Position numbers and translations under genes: made by a program. A stretch of 64,000 nucleotides of DNA. Source: Torulaspora globosa. Lineage: Eukaryota > Ascomycota > Saccharomycetes > Saccharomycetales > Saccharomycetaceae. The notes beneath the pieces were generated by a model. The model was not told the DNA's origin, ran no database searches, and saw only the letters and a list, made by a program, of their open reading frames with translations. Below, one piece after another: positions 9,710 through 20,134 of the stretch. Numbering within the stretch: position 1 is the first letter of the stretch; the number at the start of each line of letters is the position of its first letter. Where the stretch lies: assembly GCF_014133895.1 (NCBI RefSeq), contig NC_050734.1, forward strand, positions 310,001 to 374,000. The letters run 5' to 3'.

Positions 9710-11269
9710 TCAGAAACCAACTTGGAGCCTGTTGATGGCTTTTGGATGGCCGATGGAGGCAGCTCTCTGGTAGTGAGATTTGGCCTTTGCAAGGTCTCTG
9801 GGGCAGCCGATGGAGTTTTCGTAGTAGTAGGCGAGCGCGTATTCTGCGCGCGCAAGTTTCCCGTCGGACGCGGTGCAGCTCTCGCGAGCCCATCGGAAGG
9901 CCTCGTTGTCGTTTGGTCGCAGCACTCCCGTGGCACCGGTGAGATACCATCCGCTGAGGGCGAGCATGGCCATCGCGTTGCCCTTGGGCTTTGCAAGTGC
10001 GGCCTTGGCGTACCACGCGATCGACTTCTTGGCGACCACGGGCAGGTGCAGCTCGCCGAACTCGTAGCAGTGGCCCAGTTTCCACTGGGCCAGCGGGTAG
10101 TCGCAGTCGATGGCGCATTTGTAAAAGCATTTGAGCGCCCGCGAGGGCTGTCTTTTCACTCCATTGTCTGTTAGCAGTTGCTGTATGTTGGGCGCGAGAG
10201 AGGAGAACTCGTAGATCTTGCCCAGCTCGTAGAGCGCCTGCGGCGAGTCGCCCCGGCGGGACGCCCTTTTGAACCACTCTATCGCCTGCGGCGCGTCCTG
10301 GAACTGCGGTCGATACAGGTAGAACATGCCGAGCTTGTACATGCAGGCTGAGTTGTCGCACAGGTCGGCGCCGCGCCGGTAGTAGTTGAGCGCCATGACA
10401 AGGCTCTCGTCCTGGGACGTCGACGGCGGGACGCCTCTTCGCAGCTCGTAGCATACGCCCGCCCGGTAGCACGCGTCTGCGTGGTCGCTGCCGGCGGCCC
10501 GGCCGTAGTACTCCAACGCTCTCTCGTCATTGCGTGCCACGATATGCTTGTTTTTTATCTGCAGGTACGGCTGATGCGAGTACAGCGTGCCCATCAAGTA
10601 CAGCGCGGGCCCCCATTTCAATCCGATCAGCTTCGCGAGCACTTTGAAAGAGTGCTCCAGGATCACCTTCTGGTTCTTCTGTCGTTCCTCGGGTCTCAGC
10701 TCCCGCTTCAGCTTCTCGGCGTTGATGTTGTAGTGGCTCAGAAACTCGTCGTCAAAGGCATACTCAAGCAGCGTCTCGCACCATTTCATCTGCACCTCGG
10801 GAGTGAACTTGGCCGAGTCGGCCACCGTTTGGCTGTATATCTCGTAGAACTTCAACCCGCTCGGCGAGAATTCCGACAGATCGCGTCGTCTCTCTCTCGG
10901 CGGCGACTCCTTCACATCCGTCTCTGTTCTATACGCCTTCTCCTGCAGCGCTCGCGTCTCAGATTCCTCGTACGGCGGAGGGAGCACCCGTTCTTGCCCT
11001 TCGCTGCTTCTCTCGGACTCAATCTGGAACGGACGATCGTATCTCCCGCTCACCGCCTCTGGGACGCCGTTGCCAGCCTGCCGTCTCGAAGATCCTGCAC
11101 TCGTCGGTTTGTACGCCGGTACAGAGCCGATAACCTCCGTCACGTCATCCAGCGGGTACGGAGCCACCGGCTCCGCACCCGCGGCAGCTCTTGCGGCCGT
11201 TCTAGCCCCAGGCGGGAACATCTTGATGTGCTTCTCATAGCGGTTTTCGTGATACTGCTCGCGGTACAT
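9710..11269 (-). CDS. ACK1: ACK1-like protein with Sel1 repeats
   Basis: The N-terminal 150 residues are Arg/Pro/Ser-rich and disordered-looking. The remaining 370 residues are tandem Sel1-like (TPR-type) repeats, with repeated patterns such as ALEYYGRAAGSDHADACYRAG, AIEWFKRASRRGDSPQALYELG and AKSHYQRAASIGHPKAINRL. Yeast Ack1 (YDL203C, 623 residues) is a Sel1-repeat protein placed upstream of Pkc1 in cell-wall integrity signalling and seen at mitochondria; the present protein is about 100 residues shorter. Position between HEM1 and COX20, near MRPL11, agrees with YDL203C. The coding sequence is visibly richer in G+C than PRP42 or SIR4. Confidence 0.8.
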   Translation of the reverse strand: MYREQYHENRYEKHIKMFPPGARTAARAAAGAEPVAPYPLDDVTEVIGSVPAYKPTSAGSSRRQAGNGVPEAVSGRYDRPFQIESERSSEGQERVLPPPYEESETRALQEKAYRTETDVKESPPRERRRDLSEFSPSGLKFYEIYSQTVADSAKFTPEVQMKWCETLLEYAFDDEFLSHYNINAEKLKRELRPEERQKNQKVILEHSFKVLAKLIGLKWGPALYLMGTLYSHQPYLQIKNKHIVARNDERALEYYGRAAGSDHADACYRAGVCYELRRGVPPSTSQDESLVMALNYYRRGADLCDNSACMYKLGMFYLYRPQFQDAPQAIEWFKRASRRGDSPQALYELGKIYEFSSLAPNIQQLLTDNGVKRQPSRALKCFYKCAIDCDYPLAQWKLGHCYEFGELHLPVVAKKSIAWYAKAALAKPKGNAMAMLALSGWYLTGATGVLRPNDNEAFRWARESCTASDGKLARAEYALAYYYENSIGCPRDLAKAKSHYQRAASIGHPKAINRLQVGF

Positions 11270-11581
11270 CGCTTCCCAAGAACTCGCTGTTGTTCAATTC
11301 AGGTTACCATCCAACACCACGGCCCTCCAACTCAGCAAGCACCCGCACCACACCGAAACTGGCTAACTGAACCTTCCTGGCGCCACTAACGCGCCTCTTT
11401 GAGTGCTTCAACCTCTTAAAGTTCATCAAACTTAGTTAAAGATTAGAGGTGTTGGCCGGGTAGCACTCTGAAACTTTCAGTCGATGATTTACACTCTATA
11501 TAAAGAGGCTTCTTGCCAGAGATAGGCAGTTTATAAGGCGTTTTGGAGCTCATTGGAGTGTTTAGAAGGTTCATTTCGACT
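11270..11581. promoter_or_regulatory. Divergent ACK1 / COX20 promoter
   Basis: The 312-bp gap lies between two divergent genes. TATATAAA at 11497-11504 is 78 bp upstream of the COX20 ATG and is the only clear core element. CCGGGTAG near 11457 is one base from a Reb1 site (CGGGTAA). No small ORF or RNA gene is apparent. Confidence 0.5.
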
Positions 11582-12160
11582 ATGGTTTGGTGGCTGTCTG
11601 GCGGGAAGAAAGAGGAGGCAGAAAAGGCTGAAGATGGTGGACCGAAAAGCGATGCGAAGCAGGGACAATTGACCAACTATTCGAGGGGCCAGAGGATTTT
11701 GCTCGAGGATACGAAGCCCAGATTCAACGGTGAGACTTCGCAGAGCCAGCTGGCTGTTTCGCAGGAGGAAGCGAATTTTAGGAGAGCATGGAACTCGATA
11801 TCGAAAGAGGACTTTTCGTTTGGCAAGCTGACGGCGATCCCCTGCTTCAGGGACGCTGGGCTCGTCGGATTCACCTGCATGTTCGTGACGGGGGCAGTGA
11901 CGTTTCTGTACCACAAGAATCCGACCAGGGCGGCGAACTGGTCTGTCGGAGGACTACTTCTGGGCTCTGTGGTGGGATGGGAACAATGCCGGCTGAGACG
12001 CAAACGCAGCTTCCAGGTAGCCCAGATGGCGAGGCAGACGGTCGCGGCGAAGCCGAAACCGATGCTGAACGCGGTTGCGCACGATGAGAAGACCAAGCAC
12101 CAGTGGGACGGCCATACGCAGCAGGAGCAGCAGGGCAAATCGTGGTACAAATTTTGGTGA
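11582..12160 (+). CDS. COX20: COX20, cytochrome c oxidase assembly chaperone of the mitochondrial inner membrane
   Basis: Cox20 binds newly made Cox2, presents it for processing of its leader and helps its assembly into complex IV. The 192-residue protein has a hydrophilic N-terminus, then IPCFRDAGLVGFTCMFVTGAVTF as the first membrane segment, a loop with YHKNPTRAANW, a second membrane segment (GGLLLGSVVGWEQCRLRR) and a basic C-terminal tail. The start is the ATG at 11582 (MVWW), downstream of the TATA box; the upstream in-frame TTG at 11543 is not used. Yeast Cox20 (YDR231C) has 205 residues and lies beside HEM1, as here. Confidence 0.9.
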   Translation: MVWWLSGGKKEEAEKAEDGGPKSDAKQGQLTNYSRGQRILLEDTKPRFNGETSQSQLAVSQEEANFRRAWNSISKEDFSFGKLTAIPCFRDAGLVGFTCMFVTGAVTFLYHKNPTRAANWSVGGLLLGSVVGWEQCRLRRKRSFQVAQMARQTVAAKPKPMLNAVAHDEKTKHQWDGHTQQEQQGKSWYKFW

Positions 12161-12375
12161 AACAGCGGACTCTGCTGGCGTCGTGGTAATCGGGATTTAT
12201 CGTTGCATACAGTTGGAACAGAATCGCAAGATCCGCGGTTCTTGCAGCGTGGGGGCTCGAAATGCAGAAAGCTAATTATGACATCCAAACGGCATCGCTG
12301 GGCACTCTACCAATCCAGAAGCTCTAGATTGCGCCGTATAGTTTAATGATACAAAATATAGTTACTTATGATATG

Positions 12376-13647
12376 CTATGGAGACAGATCGGGATGATCC
12401 TGACCATTTTCTCTGTCGGGATCGCTCCTTGTTTCTGTCGGTTCCAAGGCTAGTGTCGTCAACCCTGCCAGGATTGTCCTCTCGTTGTCCTCCGAGGCTT
12501 CATTTCGACTTCGTCCGCTGCCCGCCAGGGGTAAGGAGAACGAATTATCGAACGCGGCTTCGTCATCTTCCCTGTCTCGGTCCTCTTGCTCTTCGTTCAA
12601 AGAAGATGCATGCGTTCGGAGCGAACTCAGGAGAGGAGACTTGAGCGTCTTGGACGTCGACCCTGCTTTCTTCGGCGTGCTTGGCTCCTGTACAGTATTG
12701 CCCTTGCTATCTCGGTCGTCACTCGACAGAGCCCTGTTTGGTGCCTCTGGCGACATGTCCTCGTCGCTGCATATCGTCTCTTCGTCCTTGCCAAACGGGT
12801 CCTCCGCGTCGATCAGCAGCTCGTCCAGCCCGCCGCCCGACCATCCTTTCCTGGCAACGCTTTCCGAGATCTCCACCCGCGCCCTTGAAACCGTCGCCAT
12901 CTTATCCAGCACTTTGTCGCATGTCGACTCCACCAGGTTGTACGAGTTCTGGTAAAAATCGTGTCTGAGCGTCTCCAGGTGGTCCAACTGCAACTGCAGG
13001 TTCAGAAGACTCTCCTTGTACTGCACCAGATTCCTCACTTTCCGCTTTGCCAACTTGGTGTTGTGCTTCTCCTGCAGTTTCAGCTTCATGCTCTGCTCCT
13101 TGCATTCCTTCTTGAACTCGTTCTCCATGGTCCTGAACCCGACCTGGAACTCGTCGATCTCCTCGAGAAGCTCCTCATCCAGCGCAGAGTCCAGACATCG
13201 TGCCATGATGTTCTCGTGGTTCGCCACCAGATAGAACAGCCCGCTGGCGCTCAGAAACTTCTCAGCCGTTCCGTCGCTGCAGCCCTTCAATCTCGCCAGT
13301 TTCTCCAAAGCCTGCGCCATGCAACCCGCATGGTTCGACACCTCCCGCAACGAGCAGGCATACCCCCGCGAGCTGCTCCGCAGCTCGCTCATCGCATCCA
13401 CCGTGTCTTTCATGTCCCTCTTCGTCACCAACGTCCGCAAGTCGCTGATAGAGCTCATACCAGACCGCACGCTTGCCGGCGTCATCCGCCGCTTGTACCC
13501 GCTACTCCCACTGCCCAACTCCCCGCTATCCATCTTCGGCAACCCACCGATGCTCGCCGTCCTTGTATTGTTAACAATCGGATAGAACTCTGACAGATGA
13601 GGCGCAAACCTCTCCGGAGAAGTCGTCCCAGATATGCGATTGTCCAT
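12376..13647 (-). CDS. IVY1: IVY1, phospholipid-binding BAR-like vacuolar/endosomal protein
   Basis: The protein (423 residues from the ATG at 13647; yeast 453) has the N-terminal block SPERFAPHLSEFYPIV, then a long helical region (about residues 65-270) rich in charged heptads and typical of a BAR/I-BAR-like fold, and an acidic Ser-rich C-terminal tail. Ivy1 (YDR229W) binds Ypt7, Vps33 and phosphoinositides at the vacuole and endosomes and is linked to TORC1 and fusion control. The open frame extends upstream to a GTG at 13677, which I do not use. It is convergent with COX20 and divergent from MRPL11, which agrees with the ancestral order. Confidence 0.85.
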   Translation of the reverse strand: MDNRISGTTSPERFAPHLSEFYPIVNNTRTASIGGLPKMDSGELGSGSSGYKRRMTPASVRSGMSSISDLRTLVTKRDMKDTVDAMSELRSSSRGYACSLREVSNHAGCMAQALEKLARLKGCSDGTAEKFLSASGLFYLVANHENIMARCLDSALDEELLEEIDEFQVGFRTMENEFKKECKEQSMKLKLQEKHNTKLAKRKVRNLVQYKESLLNLQLQLDHLETLRHDFYQNSYNLVESTCDKVLDKMATVSRARVEISESVARKGWSGGGLDELLIDAEDPFGKDEETICSDEDMSPEAPNRALSSDDRDSKGNTVQEPSTPKKAGSTSKTLKSPLLSSLRTHASSLNEEQEDRDREDDEAAFDNSFSLPLAGSGRSRNEASEDNERTILAGLTTLALEPTETRSDPDRENGQDHPDLSP

Positions 13648-13879
13648 ACGCTGCACCACACAAGCTTCCAACACCACAGCAGCGCCTCTGCCAGTGAACC
13701 GTCAAGCTCTTAGAGCATTCAAGATTGAAGTTCAGTTGGCTAAGAAGGTTCGTCGACAGCGACCTCCTTAAGCCCAGCTAAAGTAAAAATTTTGGCTAAG
13801 TATGGGAAGTTGAAGCACTTTTAGCGTCTCTAAAGGCCAATTGCCGGCTGTTGATGCTGATTTGGGTGTCGATTGAGTG

Positions 13880-14614
13880 ATGGAGCTTACACGGTTGCTA
13901 GGATTTAGAGTTGGCGTCGGTTCGGCGCTGAAGCGGGTCGGGTTTTGGTCGAGAGAATATGGTGTGGCATCAGCGAAAACGAGGTTACAGAGCCATACGG
14001 ATGCGGCAGGGCGTGTCACTGTGAAGCCAGCAGACTCGAGAAAGACCTTTCTGATCGATTCTTATAAGCATTTGATGGAAGCGAACCCGGTGGTGCTGTT
14101 TGTGCACTACAACAACCTGCTGAAAAATGAGGACCAGCATTACAGATCGTTGGTGAAGCAGAACGGCGGAAAGCTGACGATGCTGCGGAACGGGGTGTTT
14201 GGAGCGTACTTGAAGAACTCGCACGCGGCGGATCCGTGCGGGCCGATAAGCCGAAAGGAGCGGAACAGGAACCATCCGCTGCTTCCTCTGTTCAAAGGCC
14301 CTACTGCAGCGATTTCGTTCCCCGAGACGAGCCCCGCCAGCGTGGCCAAGATCCTGAAGGTGTTGGAGAAGGCGCAGGACAAGCTGTTTGTCGTTGGAGC
14401 GAAAGTCGAGGCGGAAGTTTACGATGTAGCCAGCTTGAACCAGTTCAAGACGCTGCCGGGCAAGACGGAGCTTCAGGCGCAGCTGGTGGGGCTTTTGAAC
14501 GTCCTGGGAGGCGCAGGCCTGGTGAGAACGCTGGAGGCTGGATCCCAAACGCTATATTTGACGCTGTCGTCGCATCACGAGAGCCGGAGCTCCAAGACCG
14601 GGAAAGAGGAATAA
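13880..14614 (+). CDS. MRPL11: MRPL11, mitochondrial large-subunit ribosomal protein uL10m
   Basis: The 244-residue protein (yeast 249) begins with a basic, Ser-poor targeting-type sequence and continues with an L10-type domain: [34 protein letters not shown] in the N-terminal half (the stalk-base fold) and the later block [27 protein letters not shown]. uL10m forms the base of the L7/L12 stalk in the mitochondrial matrix. A GTG at 13877 sits directly before the ATG at 13880; the ATG is taken as start. It lies between IVY1 and TRM8, in the position of YDL202W. Confidence 0.9.
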   Translation: MELTRLLGFRVGVGSALKRVGFWSREYGVASAKTRLQSHTDAAGRVTVKPADSRKTFLIDSYKHLMEANPVVLFVHYNNLLKNEDQHYRSLVKQNGGKLTMLRNGVFGAYLKNSHAADPCGPISRKERNRNHPLLPLFKGPTAAISFPETSPASVAKILKVLEKAQDKLFVVGAKVEAEVYDVASLNQFKTLPGKTELQAQLVGLLNVLGGAGLVRTLEAGSQTLYLTLSSHHESRSSKTGKEE

Positions 14615-14626
14615 GGCATTCAGTAG

Positions 14627-15691
<1,065 letters not shown>

Positions 15692-15798
15692 AACCGGCGC
15701 ATCTGTGCATAATTTACCTCTTTGATATGGTTTGAGTAATTCTGTAGATTAACAACGATGCAGTAGTAATCGTACGCCGGTCACAGGATACAAATGGG

Positions 15799-16359
15799 CT
15801 AGTTGATTTGCTTCCGGCGTCTTTCATGTGCAAGCAGCTTCTTCTTCAGCGAGGGACCCCATCTAAAATTGCCAACATCACCACTTACTGGAAGACATCT
15901 ATGACATGGAACTATTAGCGCGAGTTTATTTTGACCAACTGCATGTCCTACCGCTCTGGTCGCTTTAGGCAACCCAATGTTCTTCGCCAGAGTACTGTAG
16001 TTCACAATCTGGCCAGCAGGTACTTCACGTAATTCGTTCCACACTTTCTGTTGGAAAGGCGTTCCAAATAGGTATTCATAGTCTTCAGTAAGAGGTGTAC
16101 AGTCATCCAAAAATGCCTTAACGCTTTCTGCTATCGCCATAAATTTTGGATTGGCATTTTCTGGAGAACCTTCCCTCAATACATAGTTCACCTTCGTTTT
16201 ACGGCTTAGCTTCTGGAAGTCTGCTGTAGCATTCTTAAGACCCTGTCCATTATGCAACCCTAGCGAAAGATAAACCAAGCGACTGCTAACGTCTCGTATA
16301 ACCAGAAAGGCATTCGTAGACTTACACTCGACTTCAAAATATGTCAGAGATTCTTCCAT
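15799..16359 (-). CDS. MGT1: MGT1, O6-methylguanine-DNA methyltransferase
   Basis: This suicide repair enzyme moves the methyl group from O6-methylguanine to its own cysteine. The acceptor motif VPCHR is present with Cys152, preceded by the helix-turn-helix block GTPFQQKVWNELREVPAGQIVNYSTLA and the Arg-finger region LPKATRAVGHAVG. The length is 186 residues (yeast 188). It is convergent with TRM8, 107 bp away, and precedes the YDL199C-like gene, matching YDL200C. All catalytic residues I expect are present. Confidence 0.95.
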   Translation of the reverse strand: MEESLTYFEVECKSTNAFLVIRDVSSRLVYLSLGLHNGQGLKNATADFQKLSRKTKVNYVLREGSPENANPKFMAIAESVKAFLDDCTPLTEDYEYLFGTPFQQKVWNELREVPAGQIVNYSTLAKNIGLPKATRAVGHAVGQNKLALIVPCHRCLPVSGDVGNFRWGPSLKKKLLAHERRRKQIN

Positions 16360-16529
16360 GGGGTGATCAACTGCTTTGTCACAACTTCATGATATGTTGT
16401 TCAAGTCTTCGTTAAATGTCAAATTTACTATCCTTTTACCAAGTACGTTAAGATAACGCCTTGAATCGCAGTCGGACAAGAGCACTGCTACCTAAATCTA
16501 TATGTAGTATTCCGCAGTACCTAAGATAA

Positions 16530-18584
16530 CTAGCTACTAAATTCGATATCATTAGTAGACAATGTCCCGTAAGCTCCAGTGTCATTGTTCCCTCTACCTC
16601 CAAGATTGACAATTCTGCTGACAAGCAAGGATAGACTCTCCGATCCGCGTCTGAAAGCAGTTTTAATTCCTTTGTTACTTTGCTCAGCTTTAAACTCTAG
16701 TACCTGTCCAATGGAAGGTGGCTCGAGCGACCCAAGTGGGAATACATTGGCAGCGGGAGTCCGAGATTGGATACTTTGATTGCTCCAGCTCAAGGGCCCC
16801 GCGCCGGCTGCAATGGGCACCGCTGGCGGCAGTCTATCGGGGACTGGACCGGTGCTTTTGGTCGACAAGGCATCGATATCCATGGCAAAACTGCCAGTAT
16901 TTATATCCGATGACCTTGAAAAGCTGAAGCTGGACGATCTGTCGTCAAACACAGAATCCATATCCTCTAAACGTAAACCTGCGGTCTCTGGGTAGAGTTT
17001 GAAAACGACCGCAAAGGATGTGAAACAGGAAGTAGCGTGAATCAAGTACAGTCTCCAGGATATCTTTTCCTGCAATACTGGTGTCATGATACCGACAAGC
17101 CAGTTACACAGCCAGTTTGTCGCGGTTGATGAAGATGCCATTGCCGAACGGGCAGATAATGGAGCGATCTCAACTGGATATAGCCAGGGAATTGGGCCCC
17201 AACTGAACCCAAAGAAGGCGTTGAATATAATCACAAATGCAACAACGAGCCTTGGTGTCGCTGCGATATTGGCCAAGAGAGACATTGAAATCGATACAAG
17301 CGCACACCCCATGAAGAAACCGCCAGTCAACAAGATCGGCTTTCTACCCCATTTATCGACCAGCGTCCATGGTGGTAGTGTGGACAACACATAAATCAAG
17401 CCATTGATCCCAGTCATCAAAATCGCTTCCCTGCCAACCCAGCCCGCCTGTTCGAAGACCAAGGGGGCGTAGTAAGATATCACATTGATACCATTCAGTT
17501 GAGCAAACATCTGGGAGCTCATGGCAATCAGCATTCGTCTCCTGTAACGTCTGAAAACTTGCAAGTGCGATTTCCCCTCGCCTTCCATCCTAGAAATGAG
17601 TACGGTCTCCTTAATTGCCTGATATTCCTCCCTAGCCTTCTGATCTTGGACATCGCCGTCGCTATGAAGATCAGCAATCACAATCAAACCCTCCACGTCA
17701 TGGTCGTGGTTTAGCAGCCAACGGGGGGTCTCGACAATAACAAATGTGCCGCAGAATAGCGCAGAGCCGATTACACTTTGTAAAAGTAAGGGAACTCGCC
17801 AAGAAGCATTTCCTTCGATAAAAGAACAACCGTAATCAATCCACACACTTGCCGCATATCCAACGATATTACCCGTAAACTCTATGCAGGCTAATTTTCC
17901 TCTGTTGTGCGGCGGCGATATCTCTGATTGATATATGGGAACGATTGTGCTGAGCAAGCCGACACCCAGCCCACTAATGGTCCTGCCAATGATCAGATGG
18001 ATCATCTTCCCTGCAAACCCTTGGAACAGCCCGCCAATGACAAATATCAATGACCCATACATGATGGTACGTCTGCGACCCCATTTCTCGCCTAGCCTTC
18101 CGACTAGCAGCGACGAGATCAATGCCCCGATCTCCAAAATAGCGACCATATTACCAATAGCTGCTCGAGACGGATTGTTGAACTGTTTCTTGAAGTATGG
18201 TCCAGTGAGGCATCCCGACATTACTCCCTGGTCGTAGCCGAACAGGAACACTCCAAGCGACACAAAGATCGACGTAAAATATAGCAGCGGTCTCCCAGTC
18301 AGTATAGAATCCTTCACTCTCAAATGCTCCATTTTAATCACATCAGGACGTCTCGATGGATCGAACAACTTCCCCACAGAAGTCCTAGGAGAAACGGACG
18401 AGTTTCTTCTCAGAGAATTATCTCCCAAAGCCTCAGAGCTGGCTGTTCTGCCCTGCAAGCCTCCTAGCCCCATATCAGCATGTTCATTGTCAATTTGTTC
18501 CTGTCTCAAAACCGTTCCCGCATCGATACCCACATTCCCGCCAGCTGCCGGTGTTTCACGACCTGCCTTATCACCATTATCCAT
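16530..18584 (-). CDS. YDL199C-like major facilitator (sugar-transporter family) protein
   Basis: The 684-residue protein (YDL199C 687) has about 12 hydrophobic segments flanked by long hydrophilic tails. Sugar-porter family marks are present: GRLGEKWGRRRT after TM2, GRTISGLGVGLLSTIVPIYQSEI at TM4-TM5, DKWGRKPILLTGG at TM8, and PETAGLRLEDMD after TM12. The N-terminal 95 residues and the C-terminal 150 are Ser/Gly/Asn-rich, longer than in hexose transporters. The substrate of YDL199C is not known to me, so none is assigned. The start is the ATG at 18584; the frame runs upstream to a GTG at 18611. Confidence 0.88.
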   Translation of the reverse strand: MDNGDKAGRETPAAGGNVGIDAGTVLRQEQIDNEHADMGLGGLQGRTASSEALGDNSLRRNSSVSPRTSVGKLFDPSRRPDVIKMEHLRVKDSILTGRPLLYFTSIFVSLGVFLFGYDQGVMSGCLTGPYFKKQFNNPSRAAIGNMVAILEIGALISSLLVGRLGEKWGRRRTIMYGSLIFVIGGLFQGFAGKMIHLIIGRTISGLGVGLLSTIVPIYQSEISPPHNRGKLACIEFTGNIVGYAASVWIDYGCSFIEGNASWRVPLLLQSVIGSALFCGTFVIVETPRWLLNHDHDVEGLIVIADLHSDGDVQDQKAREEYQAIKETVLISRMEGEGKSHLQVFRRYRRRMLIAMSSQMFAQLNGINVISYYAPLVFEQAGWVGREAILMTGINGLIYVLSTLPPWTLVDKWGRKPILLTGGFFMGCALVSISMSLLANIAATPRLVVAFVIIFNAFFGFSWGPIPWLYPVEIAPLSARSAMASSSTATNWLCNWLVGIMTPVLQEKISWRLYLIHATSCFTSFAVVFKLYPETAGLRLEDMDSVFDDRSSSFSFSRSSDINTGSFAMDIDALSTKSTGPVPDRLPPAVPIAAGAGPLSWSNQSIQSRTPAANVFPLGSLEPPSIGQVLEFKAEQSNKGIKTAFRRGSESLSLLVSRIVNLGGRGNNDTGAYGTLSTNDIEFSS

Positions 18585-18723
18585 ATTGCATGTAACCAGA
18601 CTGCAGTACACCTTGAATAAAGCCGTACGGGACCCAGATCTTGCCTAGCAGCCTGAACTATCCGTTAACTCCAGACTATATATACGACTTCTCGAGGCTA
18701 TACGGACCTTATACGTGTATTTG

Positions 18724-18731
18724 GTCACGTG
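18724..18731. promoter_or_regulatory. Cbf1-type E-box (GTCACGTG)
   Basis: GTCACGTG matches RTCACRTG, the Cbf1/CDEI consensus. It is in the 242-bp gap between the end of GGC1 and the start of the YDL199C-like gene, 140 bp upstream of the latter. There is no A+T-rich block or CDEIII-like sequence beside it, so it is a promoter site and not part of a centromere. Confidence 0.45.
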
Positions 18732-18826
18732 TTTCCACTATTAGTTACAAGAATCGCGATTTATCAAGTCCTATAGAGTCTAGCGCACCGTACTCGATCA
18801 GTTATGTGCTGTGTGTGCAGCTCTGC

Positions 18827-19729
18827 TCATTTCTGTAGCAGTTTGTCGAACATTGGGATGAACGACTGCGCCAAGGCGAAGGAAAACACCAATTTTGGAC
18901 CTGTGGTTAGCAACTTGGGGGTCAAGCCCTTGAAAAAAGCAGTTATGCCTTCGTTCTGGAGCGTGGTCTTGACGATGTTGAATCCGCTTTGCGGGTTGTC
19001 GAAGTTCTTGTTCTGAATTCTAGTCTTGATGACGTCCAGCGGCGCAGAAACAATCAGAGACGCCGAGGCGCCGACGATCGAGGAGATGAAGTTCTGGCCC
19101 CAGGTGGCCTGGCTGTAGTCCTTCAACCCGAGAATGTACTCCTTGGCGAACGCGTTACCGCCGAACAGGGCGAACGAGCCTGGGGCGTTCCGGGCGGCAG
19201 TCCAACCCCAGCCCCTGTAGAGGTTGAAAAGCCCCTCGTCTCTCAGGATCCTGACGAAGCCTCTGCCCCGGAAAGACTCAGGGTTCGTCTGTCTCTTGAT
19301 CTTCAAGACGTCCAACGGTAGCAGCACGATTTCACCGATGCCGATCAGAGAACCAGCGGTCGCAGATCTCAACGCCTTACCGGTCTTCTCGCCGAACGCA
19401 TTGTCGAAATCGGCCTTGTAGTGCTTGTTCAGGAACTCGTTGGCGAATGGCTGGCCACCGTACTTGTACACTCTCTGCAGAACCTTGTACACTGCGGCGT
19501 AACCCAAGCCTGGGAACAACGTCATCAAACGCTTACCTAGCGGTTCCGCGCTGTGCTCGCGGAAGATCACACGGTTCAATTCCACAGCCGACGTGATTTT
19601 GGTGTGGTTGGACATCAATCTCTTCGAGATAGTGTCGACCGGATGGAACACTCCAATCTCCAAGATGCCCGCTGACGCGGATCCCAGCAAACGCGCAACA
19701 CCAGATTGCTTTCTATCGTTACCTGCCAT
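18827..19729 (-). CDS. GGC1: GGC1, mitochondrial GTP/GDP carrier
   Basis: Ggc1 (YDL198C, formerly YHM1) exchanges GTP for GDP across the inner mitochondrial membrane and influences mitochondrial iron. Choosing the ATG at 19729 gives 300 residues, the exact yeast length; the frame continues upstream without need to 19822. Three carrier repeats are seen, with signature sequences HPVDTISKR, LPLDVLKIK and APLDVIKTR. It is divergent from PCF11 across 405 bp. A different carrier subfamily is possible in principle, but the position next to the YDL199C-like gene supports GGC1. Confidence 0.93.
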   Translation of the reverse strand: MAGNDRKQSGVARLLGSASAGILEIGVFHPVDTISKRLMSNHTKITSAVELNRVIFREHSAEPLGKRLMTLFPGLGYAAVYKVLQRVYKYGGQPFANEFLNKHYKADFDNAFGEKTGKALRSATAGSLIGIGEIVLLPLDVLKIKRQTNPESFRGRGFVRILRDEGLFNLYRGWGWTAARNAPGSFALFGGNAFAKEYILGLKDYSQATWGQNFISSIVGASASLIVSAPLDVIKTRIQNKNFDNPQSGFNIVKTTLQNEGITAFFKGLTPKLLTTGPKLVFSFALAQSFIPMFDKLLQK

Positions 19730-20134
19730 ATTGTCCAGTTGATTCGCCAGATTCAGAGACCACTTCGAGCGCTGCCAACGAGAGATATGTCCTGTAGTTG
19801 AAGATATCTGGTAGGTTTTCAATTTTTTAATGCTGATTGGTAGTGAAATTTTTCGAGCAAAGAGTCATGGCAGCAGAAGATCGATGGTAGAACGGTCAAG
19901 CTGGCGACTACGGCCCATCGGAGACTGGATCTGGGCTGATTGACCCCGTATGGAGGGTCCTAGGCCGTTTGAGCTTTAATGCTGGCATATGTGGCGGATA
20001 CGGCGTCTGTAATATGTGGTGTGTGGGTGTTTGCGTCGCTTCTCAAGGCGTATAAGCAAGGCCCATCGAAAAGCTTACAAGTTCACCACTAAGAGCAGCT
20101 GGTGTGGGCTCTCAGGAGGAGCTATCGAGTCGTA
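19730..20134. promoter_or_regulatory. Divergent GGC1 / PCF11 promoter
   Basis: The 405-bp gap holds a perfect Rap1-type consensus on the minus strand (ACACCCACACACC, 20018-20030), 105 bp upstream of the PCF11 ATG. A TATA-like ATAAGC near 20051 is weak. I see no RNA gene. In S. cerevisiae these two genes lie on different segments, so this divergent pair is specific to the unduplicated order. Confidence 0.5.
20018..20030 (-). promoter_or_regulatory. Rap1-type site upstream of PCF11
   Basis: The minus strand reads ACACCCACACACC, matching ACACCCRYACAYM at all positions. Rap1 often sits at highly expressed promoters or acts as a nucleosome barrier. PCF11 is not a usual Rap1 target, so the site may serve as a general regulatory-factor boundary. 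Confidence 0.5.

Noticed and set aside
9589..11389. Long open frames antisense to ACK1 (for example 10481-11389 plus)
   Set aside because: They are a by-product of high G+C and Arg/Ser codon choice in ACK1; the sense frame has Sel1 repeats, the antisense frames have none and are Arg/Leu/His-rich.
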